64,000 bases of DNA, from the NCBI GenBank assembly GCA_020630875.1, contig JAHDIH010000004.1:186212-250211 (forward strand). The letters run 5' to 3'. This stretch comes from Deltaproteobacteria bacterium. Its GTDB lineage: Bacteria; Myxococcota_A; Polyangia; Haliangiales; Haliangiaceae. Below the pieces are notes generated by a model. That model saw only the letters and a list, made by a program, of their open reading frames with translations, did no database searches and was not told the DNA's origin. The position numbers and the translations under genes were made by a program. Of this stretch, positions 1-8,327 are shown piece by piece (the stretch's first letter is position 1; the number at the start of each line of letters is the position of its first letter).

Positions 1-73
1 TCCTAAACAGCCACACACGTAGATGCTTTTTGGGAACTGATTGCGGACCCGGGTTCGACTCCCGGCGCCTCCA
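1..73 (+). ncRNA. ssrA: tmRNA (SsrA), 3' end only
   Basis: The window opens inside a transfer-messenger RNA. The last bases form a 5-bp T stem (CCGGG, 51-ish, with CCCGG at 61-65) around a TTCGACT loop, then the 3' acceptor strand CGCCTCC (66-72) and discriminator A at 73. The CGCCTCC end, with an expected G3-U pair, and the upstream text CGTAGATGC...GCGGAC are typical of tmRNA rather than of tRNA-Ala. The CCA tail is not encoded (CAA follows). The tag reading frame and 5' domain lie outside the window. Confidence 0.85.
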
Positions 74-456
74 CAATTTTCACATCGAACAGAGCTTGAT
101 GCTGCTTTTCTTAAAGCAATAGTTTTCAATAAACGCCCCCCAACCCCAATGCCTTGGTTGACGGCTTCATGCCATCGTTCTTGCGACACTTCGTAGCTTC
201 AGGTAGCAAATTTTTACAGTCTTCATTGGCAACCTGCCTCTTCGCAACGACTAATGAGATCGGTCTCGCAATCGTAGGTCTGCGAAGAAGTTCCCTACCA
301 CGCTTCTCACTAGGTAAAACCGAGACTACGTCGACCACTTCGAAACTTGTAAGACTCGAGTCACTTTTCGCTGGAGGCAAGAGCTGTGCGGCATTTTGTC
401 GCGCAACACGAAAATTAGCGGCCAAGGGTCAGGATGTTTGATAGGTTCAAGATGTC
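74..456. other. Intergenic region between ssrA and the men operon
   Basis: A weak hairpin TGCTTT/AAAGCA with loop TCTT (103-118) follows tmRNA and could help end it; no long T tract follows. Two opposed open frames of 95-99 codons cover 126-441, but neither has a convincing ribosome-binding site or a domain that I recognise. The men operon promoter must lie here; I cannot assign it. Confidence 0.4.
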
Positions 457-1422
457 TTGAACTTTGTGAACATTCAAACAACTCCGTTCGTTAACCGCGT
501 AGGAGAACGCATTTCGGAACAGTTGAGGGACAGCGAGAGTCATCCGATATTGAGGCAAGCGACCGTGAGAATTTGTTCGAGCGGGAAACGAGCACGACCG
601 AGACTTGTCTACCTTCTGGGAAAGACAGTTGGGGCGAATGAACAATCCCTTGCCAAGGTCGCTACAGCAGCAGAATTAATCCACTCAGCGAGCCTGCTCC
701 ACGATGACGTGATTGACGAAGGTAAAATTAGGCGCGGCATGCCGACCGCCAACGTCACGTGGGGAAATTCTGCGGCAATATTGAGCGGAGATCTACTTCT
801 CACGATGGCACTGCGCGAGCTCGCTTCTCTCCCCCGTCCGATCACCGACCGTGCCATATCAACAATTCAGCAAATGACAGTCGCGTCAATGCGCGAAGTT
901 TCGAGTATCGGGAACTTCGCCATCGAACGAGGCGAGTGGACAAAGATTGCCGAAGGAAAAACGGCTTCGCTGATGTCTTGGATTGGGTACTCTGCCGGAC
1001 TGCTTGCCGAGAATCATGACGCAAGTACCCGTTTTGACAGAGCATGTCATCATCTTGGAGTCGCTTTCCAAATTGCAGATGACCTTCATGACGTCACAGA
1101 GACCGATTCGACCAAAATCCCATTTGCAGATCTTAGAAACGGCAATCCGTCGATCGTCACACTCGAGGCGATAAAACGAGCTCCGGAAATGCTCACCGCG
1201 CTCATGAAAGAAGAGTTACCAATGAGTCAAAATCGCGCCGAAATGTTCGGCAAAAAAGTAGTCGAAACAGGAGCGATTGTAGGGGGGGCATCTCTGTTGT
1301 TCAATGAAATTGGAATGGGCTTGTCCAAGCTAAAGCCATTTGAAAACAACCGCTACGCACAGAAGGTGCTTTCTTGGGGCAAAAGTCTCGGAGAAAATTT
1401 TCTAGGAGTGATCAATGATTAA
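457..1422 (+). CDS. Polyprenyl diphosphate synthase (menaquinone side chain)
   Basis: A trans-isoprenyl diphosphate synthase of 321 residues, the usual family length. It should elongate farnesyl/geranylgeranyl diphosphate with IPP to make the long prenyl tail that MenA attaches. Visible hallmarks are GKR near 43-45, the first aspartate-rich motif DDVID at 83-87 (LLHDDVIDE), and the second, DDLHD, at 208-212. The start is a TTG at 457; an in-frame GTG at 466 is an alternative and no strong ribosome-binding site decides between them. It heads the menaquinone operon and overlaps the following regulator gene by 8 bp, so co-expression is expected. Chain length cannot be read from the sequence by eye. 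Confidence 0.9.
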   Translation: MNFVNIQTTPFVNRVGERISEQLRDSESHPILRQATVRICSSGKRARPRLVYLLGKTVGANEQSLAKVATAAELIHSASLLHDDVIDEGKIRRGMPTANVTWGNSAAILSGDLLLTMALRELASLPRPITDRAISTIQQMTVASMREVSSIGNFAIERGEWTKIAEGKTASLMSWIGYSAGLLAENHDASTRFDRACHHLGVAFQIADDLHDVTETDSTKIPFADLRNGNPSIVTLEAIKRAPEMLTALMKEELPMSQNRAEMFGKKVVETGAIVGGASLLFNEIGMGLSKLKPFENNRYAQKVLSWGKSLGENFLGVIND

Positions 1423-2005
1423 AGGTTACGTAACAAAAGACGGCTCTATCGTCTCCTCAGTTGCCCCTTCCGAATTGGAAGAATGGGAGGAGCGACTCGT
1501 CGGTACCATAGGCGAACTAATTGAATTTTGGGGATTCAAACGAAACCAAGGCCGCGTATGGGCACTACTCTACCTTCGTGGTGAAGCAGTAACCGGGCCT
1601 GCTCTGCAAAAGCTGTTGGGATTATCGAAGGGCTCTGTTTCGACCATCACCCGGGACCTTGAGCAATGGGGCGTCATCCACCGACTGCGTGTATCAGGAC
1701 AAGCAGCTTGGCACTTCTATGCGGAGACAGAGTTGCTAGCGATGGTTTCTAACGTGCTGCAGAAACGAGAAGCAAAACTCGTGGACAAAGTTCTTGCCAA
1801 TATTGACGACGCCATTGAATCTGCAAAAGACAGCAAATTCCCCGGTGACCAGCGCCTCAATCGGCTAAAGCAAATGCGGCAACTAGCGCTTGCAATGCAA
1901 ACTCTTCTCCGAGTTGTCGGACACACCAAAACTTGGAGCGATAAGACGCTCAAAGCCATGACGAAAGTGCTCTCTCGTTGGAGCAAAAAAGGAGTACCTC
2001 TATGA
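1415..2005 (+). CDS. GbsR/MarR-type winged-helix regulator inside the men operon
   Basis: A 196-residue protein with a MarR-like winged helix at about residues 40-100 (RVWALLYLRGEAVTGPALQ, then LGLSKGSVSTITRDLEQWG as helix-turn-helix). The layout resembles the GbsR family, DNA-binding proteins of about 180 residues with an alpha-helical C-terminal dimerisation part. It overlaps the prenyl synthase gene by 8 bp and menB by 4 bp (ATGA), so it is translated as part of the menaquinone operon. By position I infer that it controls this operon, possibly in response to a quinone-pathway intermediate or redox state; the ligand is unknown. Confidence 0.75.
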   Translation: MIKGYVTKDGSIVSSVAPSELEEWEERLVGTIGELIEFWGFKRNQGRVWALLYLRGEAVTGPALQKLLGLSKGSVSTITRDLEQWGVIHRLRVSGQAAWHFYAETELLAMVSNVLQKREAKLVDKVLANIDDAIESAKDSKFPGDQRLNRLKQMRQLALAMQTLLRVVGHTKTWSDKTLKAMTKVLSRWSKKGVPL

Positions 2006-2874
2006 CTTCACCATTCAATCCCGAATTGTGGGATGATGTCGATCTCGGACTAAAAGATGTCACCTGTCACCGATCTCGCAATGGCAAAACCGTTCGCGTG
2101 GCTTTCGATCGACCGGACGTGCGAAATGCCTTTCGACCGCAAACGGTGGACGACCTTTACCGCGCTCTAAGTTACGCCCGGGAAAACCACCACGTCGGTT
2201 GCGTTCTTCTGACTGGAAACGGACCTTCGTCGAAAGACGGTGAATGGGCATTTAGCTCCGGCGGAGACCAAGCAGTTCGCGGACAAGATGGTTACTACTA
2301 CCAGGATCCGAGTTCCCAGCTCGGCAGATTGCACATTTTAGACGTACAACGACTCATTCGTTTCATGCCGAAAGTGGTAATTGCTGTGGTTCCAGGTTGG
2401 GCAGTTGGCGGTGGCCATAGTCTTCATGTGGTTTGTGACTTGACCATCGCTAGTCGAGAACATGCAAAATTCTTACAAACCGATCCAGATGTCGCCAGTT
2501 TTGATGGAGGGTACGGTTCAGCTCTGCTCGCAAGGCAAGTCGGACAAAAGTTTGCTCGGGAAATATTCTTTCTTGGTAAAACTTACAGTGCAGAACAAGC
2601 TCACCGAATGGGGATGGTTAACGAAGTTGCGACGCATTCTGAGCTTGAAAATGTAGCCCTCGATTGGGCTGAGCGCATCAATAGTAAAAGCCCAATGGCT
2701 ATGCGAATGCTCAAATACGCCTTCAACCTACCCGATGACGGAATGGTTGGACAACAACTATTCGCCGGCGAAGCTACTCGTCTTGCCTACGCCAGTCCGG
2801 AAGCCAAAGAAGGTCGAGACGCCTTCCTAGAAAAGCGAAAGCAAAATTTTGGCGACTTCCCATGGTTCTTTTAG
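2002..2874 (+). CDS. menB: 1,4-dihydroxy-2-naphthoyl-CoA synthase
   Basis: Crotonase-fold enzyme that closes the second ring: o-succinylbenzoyl-CoA to 1,4-dihydroxy-2-naphthoyl-CoA. The ATG at 2002 is preceded by AAGGAG (1989-1994) and overlaps the upstream gene by ATGA, giving 290 residues. Landmarks are SGGDQ (86-90), the oxyanion-hole stretch WAVGGGHS (133-140), and QTDPDVASFDGGYGS (159-173). The Asp at 161, where bicarbonate-dependent MenB enzymes have Gly, marks the type II, bicarbonate-independent form known from mycobacteria. The neighbours supply the steps before and after it. Confidence 0.95.
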   Translation: MTSPFNPELWDDVDLGLKDVTCHRSRNGKTVRVAFDRPDVRNAFRPQTVDDLYRALSYARENHHVGCVLLTGNGPSSKDGEWAFSSGGDQAVRGQDGYYYQDPSSQLGRLHILDVQRLIRFMPKVVIAVVPGWAVGGGHSLHVVCDLTIASREHAKFLQTDPDVASFDGGYGSALLARQVGQKFAREIFFLGKTYSAEQAHRMGMVNEVATHSELENVALDWAERINSKSPMAMRMLKYAFNLPDDGMVGQQLFAGEATRLAYASPEAKEGRDAFLEKRKQNFGDFPWFF

Positions 2875-2887
2875 AGAAAGGCATCGA

Positions 2888-3598
2888 ATGCACAACAGCG
2901 AAATCATAAGAAACGAAGGCTCTTGGAAAATGTTTAACCGCATATCCAAAACCTACGACCGCCTTAATCGAATTCTATCTGCCGGCACAGACGTCAGATG
3001 GAGAAAAAGACTTGCGAGAAGCGTGAACCTTCGTTCTGTTGACACCTATCTTGATCTCGCTACCGGTACGGGGGATCAGCTATTTGCAGTTTGCAAAGAA
3101 CTCTACGACATCAAGAAACCTGTGGGAACGGATATGTCGAGTGGCATGCTTGATATCGCCAATCAGAAAAAGAAACGAAAAAAAATTAGCGCGGATTTTT
3201 TACTCGGCGATGCTATGAAAATAGACCTACCAGACTCCAGCGTCGACTTAATTACAATGTCGTTTGGAATACGCAACGTGACCTCCCCGGCGCAGGTCCT
3301 TTCCGAGATATCCCGTGTACTGTCGCTTCGCGGCGAAGTTCGGATACTAGAGTTCGGTCTACCCACCAATCGTCTGATACGCTCGGGCTACCTGACATAC
3401 TTCAGACATCTGCTTCCTCGAATCGGGGGTCTTATTTCTGGAGACCGAGAGGCCTATCGTTACCTCAACCGCACCTCAGAATCATTTCCCGACGGCGAAG
3501 ACTTCTGCTCGATGATGAAAGAAGCCGGCCTTTCAAACGTGTCATTCCGGTCGTTGAGCACCGGCGTCGCTTACCTTTACGCAGGAAGTAAAGCTTGA
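2888..3598 (+). CDS. menG: Demethylmenaquinone C-methyltransferase (UbiE/MenG)
   Basis: SAM-dependent methyltransferase that makes the last step, demethylmenaquinone to menaquinone. The ATG at 2888 follows AGAAAGG and gives 236 residues, close to the family norm. SAM motif I is LDLATGTGD (55-63); the UbiE signature is visible as SFGIRNV (125-131), followed by VRILEFG (151-157). It lies 13 bp after menB and its stop codon overlaps the TTG start of menF. The methylation step sits mid-operon, so expression of all steps is likely coupled. Confidence 0.93.
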   Translation: MHNSEIIRNEGSWKMFNRISKTYDRLNRILSAGTDVRWRKRLARSVNLRSVDTYLDLATGTGDQLFAVCKELYDIKKPVGTDMSSGMLDIANQKKKRKKISADFLLGDAMKIDLPDSSVDLITMSFGIRNVTSPAQVLSEISRVLSLRGEVRILEFGLPTNRLIRSGYLTYFRHLLPRIGGLISGDREAYRYLNRTSESFPDGEDFCSMMKEAGLSNVSFRSLSTGVAYLYAGSKA

Positions 3599-4884
3599 CC
3601 GAATGGGTGCATAGCGAGAAAGAAGCACTCGCGCGATTGCAAATCGCCCTGACGTTCAATGACACGTTAGATATTTCGTTCCCTGGTGGAAACGCGCTGA
3701 AATGGGCGCGGGGGATTGATTCCAAGCACTGCTACCTTTGGGAAGACGAAAACCAAAGCATCGCTGGTATCGGTATCGAAAGGATGTTTGAGGCGCTTAG
3801 CGAGGATTCTTATCGTCGCTGTGCAGAGGATGTTGTCGACGCGATGGAAAACCGTTTTGTATTTCATTGGCGTCGTTTTGTCTCCGGAACATCAACTGAA
3901 TGGGAACCGTTTGGCTTTGCGCGCTGGGTTTTTCCGGACATTACCTACCGCAGTACGAAAACACATTCGCAAATCGTTCGTAGGGGCTCCCGGAAGATAG
4001 AACTGAGAAATGTTGTTTCCCCGACGAGCCCTACTCTTCAACAGGTGGCTGACTATGGCCAACGAAAAGTGTTTTCGCGCGCAGTAAATAGTGCCAAGCA
4101 AGCTTTCCTGGAACAACAACTTCGCAAAGTCGTCCTAGCCAGACGAGCCACCCACGAAGGAGCAAGCGACGCGTCCTACTGGAAATCCTTGGTAACCAAG
4201 ATGCCGCGTCCTTCCGGAAGCTATCGCTTCTACCTGCAGCCCGGTGCGCAAACTGCTTTTTTGGGTGTGTCTCCCGAACGATTATTTGAGCGAAAGCAAA
4301 AGCACGTTGAAGTTGATGCTCTTGCCGGAACGACTCTAAGCGACGAAAGACCTGACTTAGCCAACCAACTCGCCGAAAAATTACTGAACAGTGACAAAGA
4401 TCGCGTCGAGCATGACTTTGTAACCCAACACATTGACGACAAGTTGCGGTCGGTGGGTTTAGCCTTTAAGCGAGAGCCGACACCCGTAGTAAAAAAGCTC
4501 TCGTCACTCCAGCATCTGTGGACCCCCTATCATTTGGAGTCGAAATTGTCTGATGCAGAGCTAGCTGACCTGTTGCACCCAACACCTGCTATTTGCGGGA
4601 TACCTAGTGAAACCGCGCGACATTTCATCGCGCAGCAAGAACACTTCGACAGAGGGCTCTACACGGGGTTGGTTGGGCTTGTCAGTAAGAATCATACGAC
4701 AATGCTTGTAGCGCTCAGATGCGCTTTGGCCAATCACCACAAAATTTATGCGTATGCTGGCGCGGGGATAGTCTCGAGCTCGGAAGCGGCCAAGGAGTGG
4801 GACGAAGTGGTTAACAAAGGACGTGTCTTCAGCCAGTTGCTCGACGAAGATAAAAAGGAACGGTTACTTGAGCGGCTTGCTTAA
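3595..4884 (+). CDS. menF: Isochorismate synthase
   Basis: Chorismate-utilising enzyme of 429 residues that commits chorismate to menaquinone by forming isochorismate. The catalytic lysine region KVVLAR begins at residue 178; other family blocks are DALAGTTLSDE (near 241), HPTPAICGIP (near 328), GLYTGLVG and the C-terminal YAGAGIVSSSEAAKEWDE. The start is TTG 3595 overlapping the menG stop; GTG 3607 is a possible alternative. The 3' end overlaps the menD start. The HPTPA context and operon position favour isochorismate synthase over anthranilate or salicylate synthase. Confidence 0.93.
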   Translation: MTEWVHSEKEALARLQIALTFNDTLDISFPGGNALKWARGIDSKHCYLWEDENQSIAGIGIERMFEALSEDSYRRCAEDVVDAMENRFVFHWRRFVSGTSTEWEPFGFARWVFPDITYRSTKTHSQIVRRGSRKIELRNVVSPTSPTLQQVADYGQRKVFSRAVNSAKQAFLEQQLRKVVLARRATHEGASDASYWKSLVTKMPRPSGSYRFYLQPGAQTAFLGVSPERLFERKQKHVEVDALAGTTLSDERPDLANQLAEKLLNSDKDRVEHDFVTQHIDDKLRSVGLAFKREPTPVVKKLSSLQHLWTPYHLESKLSDAELADLLHPTPAICGIPSETARHFIAQQEHFDRGLYTGLVGLVSKNHTTMLVALRCALANHHKIYAYAGAGIVSSSEAAKEWDEVVNKGRVFSQLLDEDKKERLLERLA

Positions 4885-6514
4885 CTCCGAGTGGGCACAA
4901 CTGATAATGGACTCGCTGGTCAGTTGCGGGATATCAGATGTCGCGTTTTCACCTGGCTCTCGCAGCAGCGCATTGACGGTGTCTGCCGCAAGACATCCCA
5001 ATATAACTACCCATACCTTTTGGGACGAACGTAACGCCGGCTTCTTTGCGCTTGGTTTCGCTAAAGCTACGGGCCTCGTGTGCCCGCTGATATGCACCTC
5101 TGGCTCGGCGGTTGCCAATTTCTTTCCTGCTGTGTGCGAAGCAAAAACCAGTGGCTTGCCAATGCTAATAATTTCAGCAGACCGCCCTGAAGAACTCCAT
5201 CACACCGGTGCTAACCAAACAATGATGCAATCCGGTATCTTTGGCAGCTTTGCAACTTCGCTGACGCTGAGTGCTCCTGAAAAAGACTATCCATTGCCAC
5301 ATGTAAAACATTTGATAGTTCATGCTTGCGAAACCACCAGTAAGGGAAAAGTGGTACACTTAAATACAGCTTGGCGGAAACCACTGGTTTCGGGTTCGCC
5401 TAAACCTTCTGCAGTAAGCACGCGCAAGACGTTGCCCGTGCGCACCCGCGCAATGCCATCTTCAGTTGCGGCCGTAGCGGACGTTCTCGCAAGTGCAGAG
5501 CGCGGTTTGATTGTGGTTGGTGCGGGGGTTGAACCAGCCCAAGTAAAAGCAGTTCTAAACTGGCCAACAGTGGAATGCTTATCGGTGATTCATCAACAAA
5601 AGCAACCTTATACCGCTCCCAACGCTTGGTGTTTGGAACACGAAATCATGAATATTGTCCCTGACGTTGTTCTCCACTTGGGCGGTCCGATTGTTGGCGA
5701 TAGGACCAGAGAGTACCTGCTGAAAAGAACCCACGCCTACATCGTAGTGGACCAGTTTGAACGCCTGCATCATGCCATTCCCAACGCGACCCACCGATTA
5801 ACTTGCGATATTTCTGACTTTCTAGAACAACTGAGCTACCACCATTTCCCAGATGCCAATGCCGCGTGGTCCTCGAAGTGGGAGGATGCTGCGAATTCAA
5901 TCGAACAAGCAATCAACAATGCGGCTGACTCTCACTGCGAACCGAGCTTAGCAAGACAACTATCTTTGCAGGTGCCGGAGAACTGGTGGCTGATGGTTGG
6001 AAACAGTATGCCCATTCGATACTTCAACAAATACCGTTGTCCCCGAAAGCGCCATGAGATTTTTTTCAACCGCGGTGTAAGTGGTATTGATGGTATTGTT
6101 GCGACAGCGTTGGGTATTGCAACAGCTCGAAAATCTCCAGGCCTCCTTTACCTTGGTGATGTGTCTCTTTTGCACAACCTAAACGCACTGGTAAAAATTT
6201 CGAAAAGTGACACACCAATTGTTGTCGTAGTGGCCAACAACGACGGTGGCGCCATCTTTAACCGTCTACCTATAGTGGAGCAAGATGATGTGTTTACCAG
6301 CCACTTTGTAACACCTCACGGAACGCACTTTTCCCCGCTGGCGTCCAGTCTGGGAATCAAGTCGATACAGATAGAAAATATTAAACAGCGGACGGAAGCA
6401 CTAACAAAGCTTGCTTCCTCTTCCAACACGATGGTTGTCGAAGTCTTGCTAGACCCGAGGCAGGACAGAGTTTACGAAACGCAAATCGCGGATTCACTAC
6501 AATGTCCCCGCTGA
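4868..6514 (+). CDS. menD: SEPHCHC synthase (thiamine-diphosphate enzyme)
   Basis: ThDP-dependent enzyme joining isochorismate and 2-oxoglutarate to give SEPHCHC. I take TTG 4868 as start because AAGGA lies 8 nt upstream (4855-4859); the frame is open further back inside menF. The product is 548 residues. Visible motifs are PGSRSS (29-34), the conserved glutamate in WDERNAGFFALG (E54), the TSGSAVANFFPAV block, and a ThDP/Mg region at about 425-460 (LGDVSLLHNLNAL, then ANNDGGAIFNRLP). It overlaps menF by 17 bp and menA by 13 bp. Confidence 0.94.
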   Translation: MSGLLNSEWAQLIMDSLVSCGISDVAFSPGSRSSALTVSAARHPNITTHTFWDERNAGFFALGFAKATGLVCPLICTSGSAVANFFPAVCEAKTSGLPMLIISADRPEELHHTGANQTMMQSGIFGSFATSLTLSAPEKDYPLPHVKHLIVHACETTSKGKVVHLNTAWRKPLVSGSPKPSAVSTRKTLPVRTRAMPSSVAAVADVLASAERGLIVVGAGVEPAQVKAVLNWPTVECLSVIHQQKQPYTAPNAWCLEHEIMNIVPDVVLHLGGPIVGDRTREYLLKRTHAYIVVDQFERLHHAIPNATHRLTCDISDFLEQLSYHHFPDANAAWSSKWEDAANSIEQAINNAADSHCEPSLARQLSLQVPENWWLMVGNSMPIRYFNKYRCPRKRHEIFFNRGVSGIDGIVATALGIATARKSPGLLYLGDVSLLHNLNALVKISKSDTPIVVVVANNDGGAIFNRLPIVEQDDVFTSHFVTPHGTHFSPLASSLGIKSIQIENIKQRTEALTKLASSSNTMVVEVLLDPRQDRVYETQIADSLQCPR

Positions 6515-7353
6515 TAATGGCCATACGCCCCAAAACTCTGGGCGCAACATTGGCACCGGTCCTGGCGGGAGCCGCTCTTTCTCTGCGAACGCCAGGAAGT
6601 AGCAAACTGGTTCTGTCGATGACACTTTTGTCCGCGCTGTGCCTGCAAATCGTTGCGAATCTAGTAAATGACTACAGCGATTTTGAAAAGGGGGCGGACA
6701 AGCCAGACCGGCTTGGCCCACCAAGGGTCACATCGTCTGGTCTTGTGTCTATTTCGAAGGTAAAGAAATATGCGACCTTCTTTACTGTAGCTGCTTTAGT
6801 TTTCGGCGTTCCTGTCGTGATGGCAGGTGGGATGCCAATCGTTGTCATAGGACTTTGCGGTATTTTCTGTGCGTACGCTTACACGTCTGGCAAGTTTGCA
6901 CTAGCTTATATTGGCGTGGCGGACTTTGTCGTCTTTGCATTTTTTGGCCCACTAGCAACCGCCGGAACATGCTATGTTACTGGCGGAACATTCAATGCCG
7001 AGGCGATATACCTTGGATGCGGTATTGGCTTGTTGGCCGTATCGCTCTTGGCGATTAACAATCTACGGGATATCAATCAAGACAGGCTTGTGAACAAGAA
7101 AACTCTCGCCGTTCGATTTGGGATAAGGTTTGCCGTATTTCAGGTCGTGATGTGCTTAATCGCAGGATCTTTGCTTACGCTTTGGCTTTCACCGCTAGCT
7201 GGAATCATATCTACGGTCTTTTCAATTCGAGCCCTTTCTATCGTTACCTCCTGTGGAGCCCAAGGTACCGCTCTTAATCGCGCTCTCTCTGTGATTGGCA
7301 TCTGCTTACTACTGCTAGGACCACTAGTTATCGTGGGAGAGCTATGCGCATAG
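6502..7353 (+). CDS. menA: 1,4-dihydroxy-2-naphthoate prenyltransferase
   Basis: UbiA-family integral membrane prenyltransferase of 283 residues. It attaches the polyprenyl tail made by the first gene of the operon to dihydroxynaphthoate. The first aspartate motif is NDYSDFEKGAD (56-66), and the second is in NNLRDINQDRLVNKKT (about 182-197). Several hydrophobic segments cover the rest. The ATG at 6502 overlaps the menD end; ATG 6517 is an alternative. The 3' end overlaps menC by 10 bp. Confidence 0.93.
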   Translation: MSPLIMAIRPKTLGATLAPVLAGAALSLRTPGSSKLVLSMTLLSALCLQIVANLVNDYSDFEKGADKPDRLGPPRVTSSGLVSISKVKKYATFFTVAALVFGVPVVMAGGMPIVVIGLCGIFCAYAYTSGKFALAYIGVADFVVFAFFGPLATAGTCYVTGGTFNAEAIYLGCGIGLLAVSLLAINNLRDINQDRLVNKKTLAVRFGIRFAVFQVVMCLIAGSLLTLWLSPLAGIISTVFSIRALSIVTSCGAQGTALNRALSVIGICLLLLGPLVIVGELCA

Positions 7354-8327
7354 AGTCTACCAGCGTCATTCGATCGAAAATATATTTCTGCGAGTCATTC
7401 CTGTTTGGGAAAAAGACTATTGATCGCAAAACAGTCGATTTCATAATTCTCTCAGCGCAAGGCAATACAGGGATTGGTGAGTGTTCCCCTCTTTTTGTTC
7501 CTACTCCGGATCACAAAGAATGGGTAACTGTTTTCGAGCGTTTGAAAAACAATTTTTTGGGGGATTCTTTGCAAGAAGCGCTGAATACAGTGCGCGAGCT
7601 AGAAGTACGTCCGTGCATGCTGTTTGCGATCGAAATGGCAGTATGTAACCTTTTCGCAAACATTTCAGGCCGCCGCTGGACATCCCTACTCCAAAATCCC
7701 CTTTCTGATAGAACACCGATCCAAGCACTTTATTGGAAAAAACGCCCACTTGCATTTGAAGACCACGCCGCGCTCAAAATCAAAGTTGGCAGACGACACA
7801 TTGCCGAAGATATAAAACTGCTTGAACATATACTTGAAAAGTATCCACACCTGCAGATACGTTTTGACGGAAATCGTCTCTTAAGTTTCAATCAAGCAAG
7901 CGCGCTGGTAGCGCAGACCCAGCATCTAAATATTGTCTACGAAGAGTTGTGCCAGCAATCGTGGCGGCTCAAGGATAACTACAACTGCATTATTGCGCTC
8001 GATGAATCGATTCGAGATAATCCAGATTTGCTTTCTGTAGCGGACCAGGTTGTAGTAAAGCCTCAATCGCATGAGGAGCACTGGCAGTTGCAGAATGACG
8101 TAGTCATCAGCAGTAGTTTTGAAACGGGCCTGGGACTGGCCTATCTTGCACAACTTTCAGCATTGCGTTCGCCAGGTCAACCGGCGGGAATTGACACACA
8201 ACGCCTCCTTGCTGCCCCCTCATTTGTTGTCGCGAATGGCGGTTTTGTACAGCTAGAGCGTATCGACCAAAGACTCAGAGAACTACACCAACACTATGAA
8301 AAAACTAAGAGACTTCCATGGATGTGA
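7344..8327 (+). CDS. menC: o-Succinylbenzoate synthase
   Basis: Enolase-superfamily dehydratase of 327 residues converting SHCHC to o-succinylbenzoate. The catalytic scaffold is recognisable in order: LKIKVGRR (the KxK lysines near 146), RFDGN (metal Asp near 175), YEEL (Glu near 200), ALDES (Asp near 220) and VVVKPQ (Lys near 240). Sequence identity within MenC is typically low, so the motif order and operon position carry the call. It overlaps menA upstream and menE downstream by 10 bp each. Confidence 0.9.
   Translation: MRIESTSVIRSKIYFCESFLFGKKTIDRKTVDFIILSAQGNTGIGECSPLFVPTPDHKEWVTVFERLKNNFLGDSLQEALNTVRELEVRPCMLFAIEMAVCNLFANISGRRWTSLLQNPLSDRTPIQALYWKKRPLAFEDHAALKIKVGRRHIAEDIKLLEHILEKYPHLQIRFDGNRLLSFNQASALVAQTQHLNIVYEELCQQSWRLKDNYNCIIALDESIRDNPDLLSVADQVVVKPQSHEEHWQLQNDVVISSSFETGLGLAYLAQLSALRSPGQPAGIDTQRLLAAPSFVVANGGFVQLERIDQRLRELHQHYEKTKRLPWM

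Noticed and set aside
1-73. tRNA-Ala at the window start
   Set aside because: The acceptor end CGCCTCC and the upstream sequence fit tmRNA; the upstream bases do not make a tRNA anticodon arm.
126-441. Two opposed open frames (99 codons minus, 95 codons plus) between ssrA and the men operon
   Set aside because: No ribosome-binding site, no recognised motif, and they cover each other; the minus frame's only start is a TTG right after a stop.
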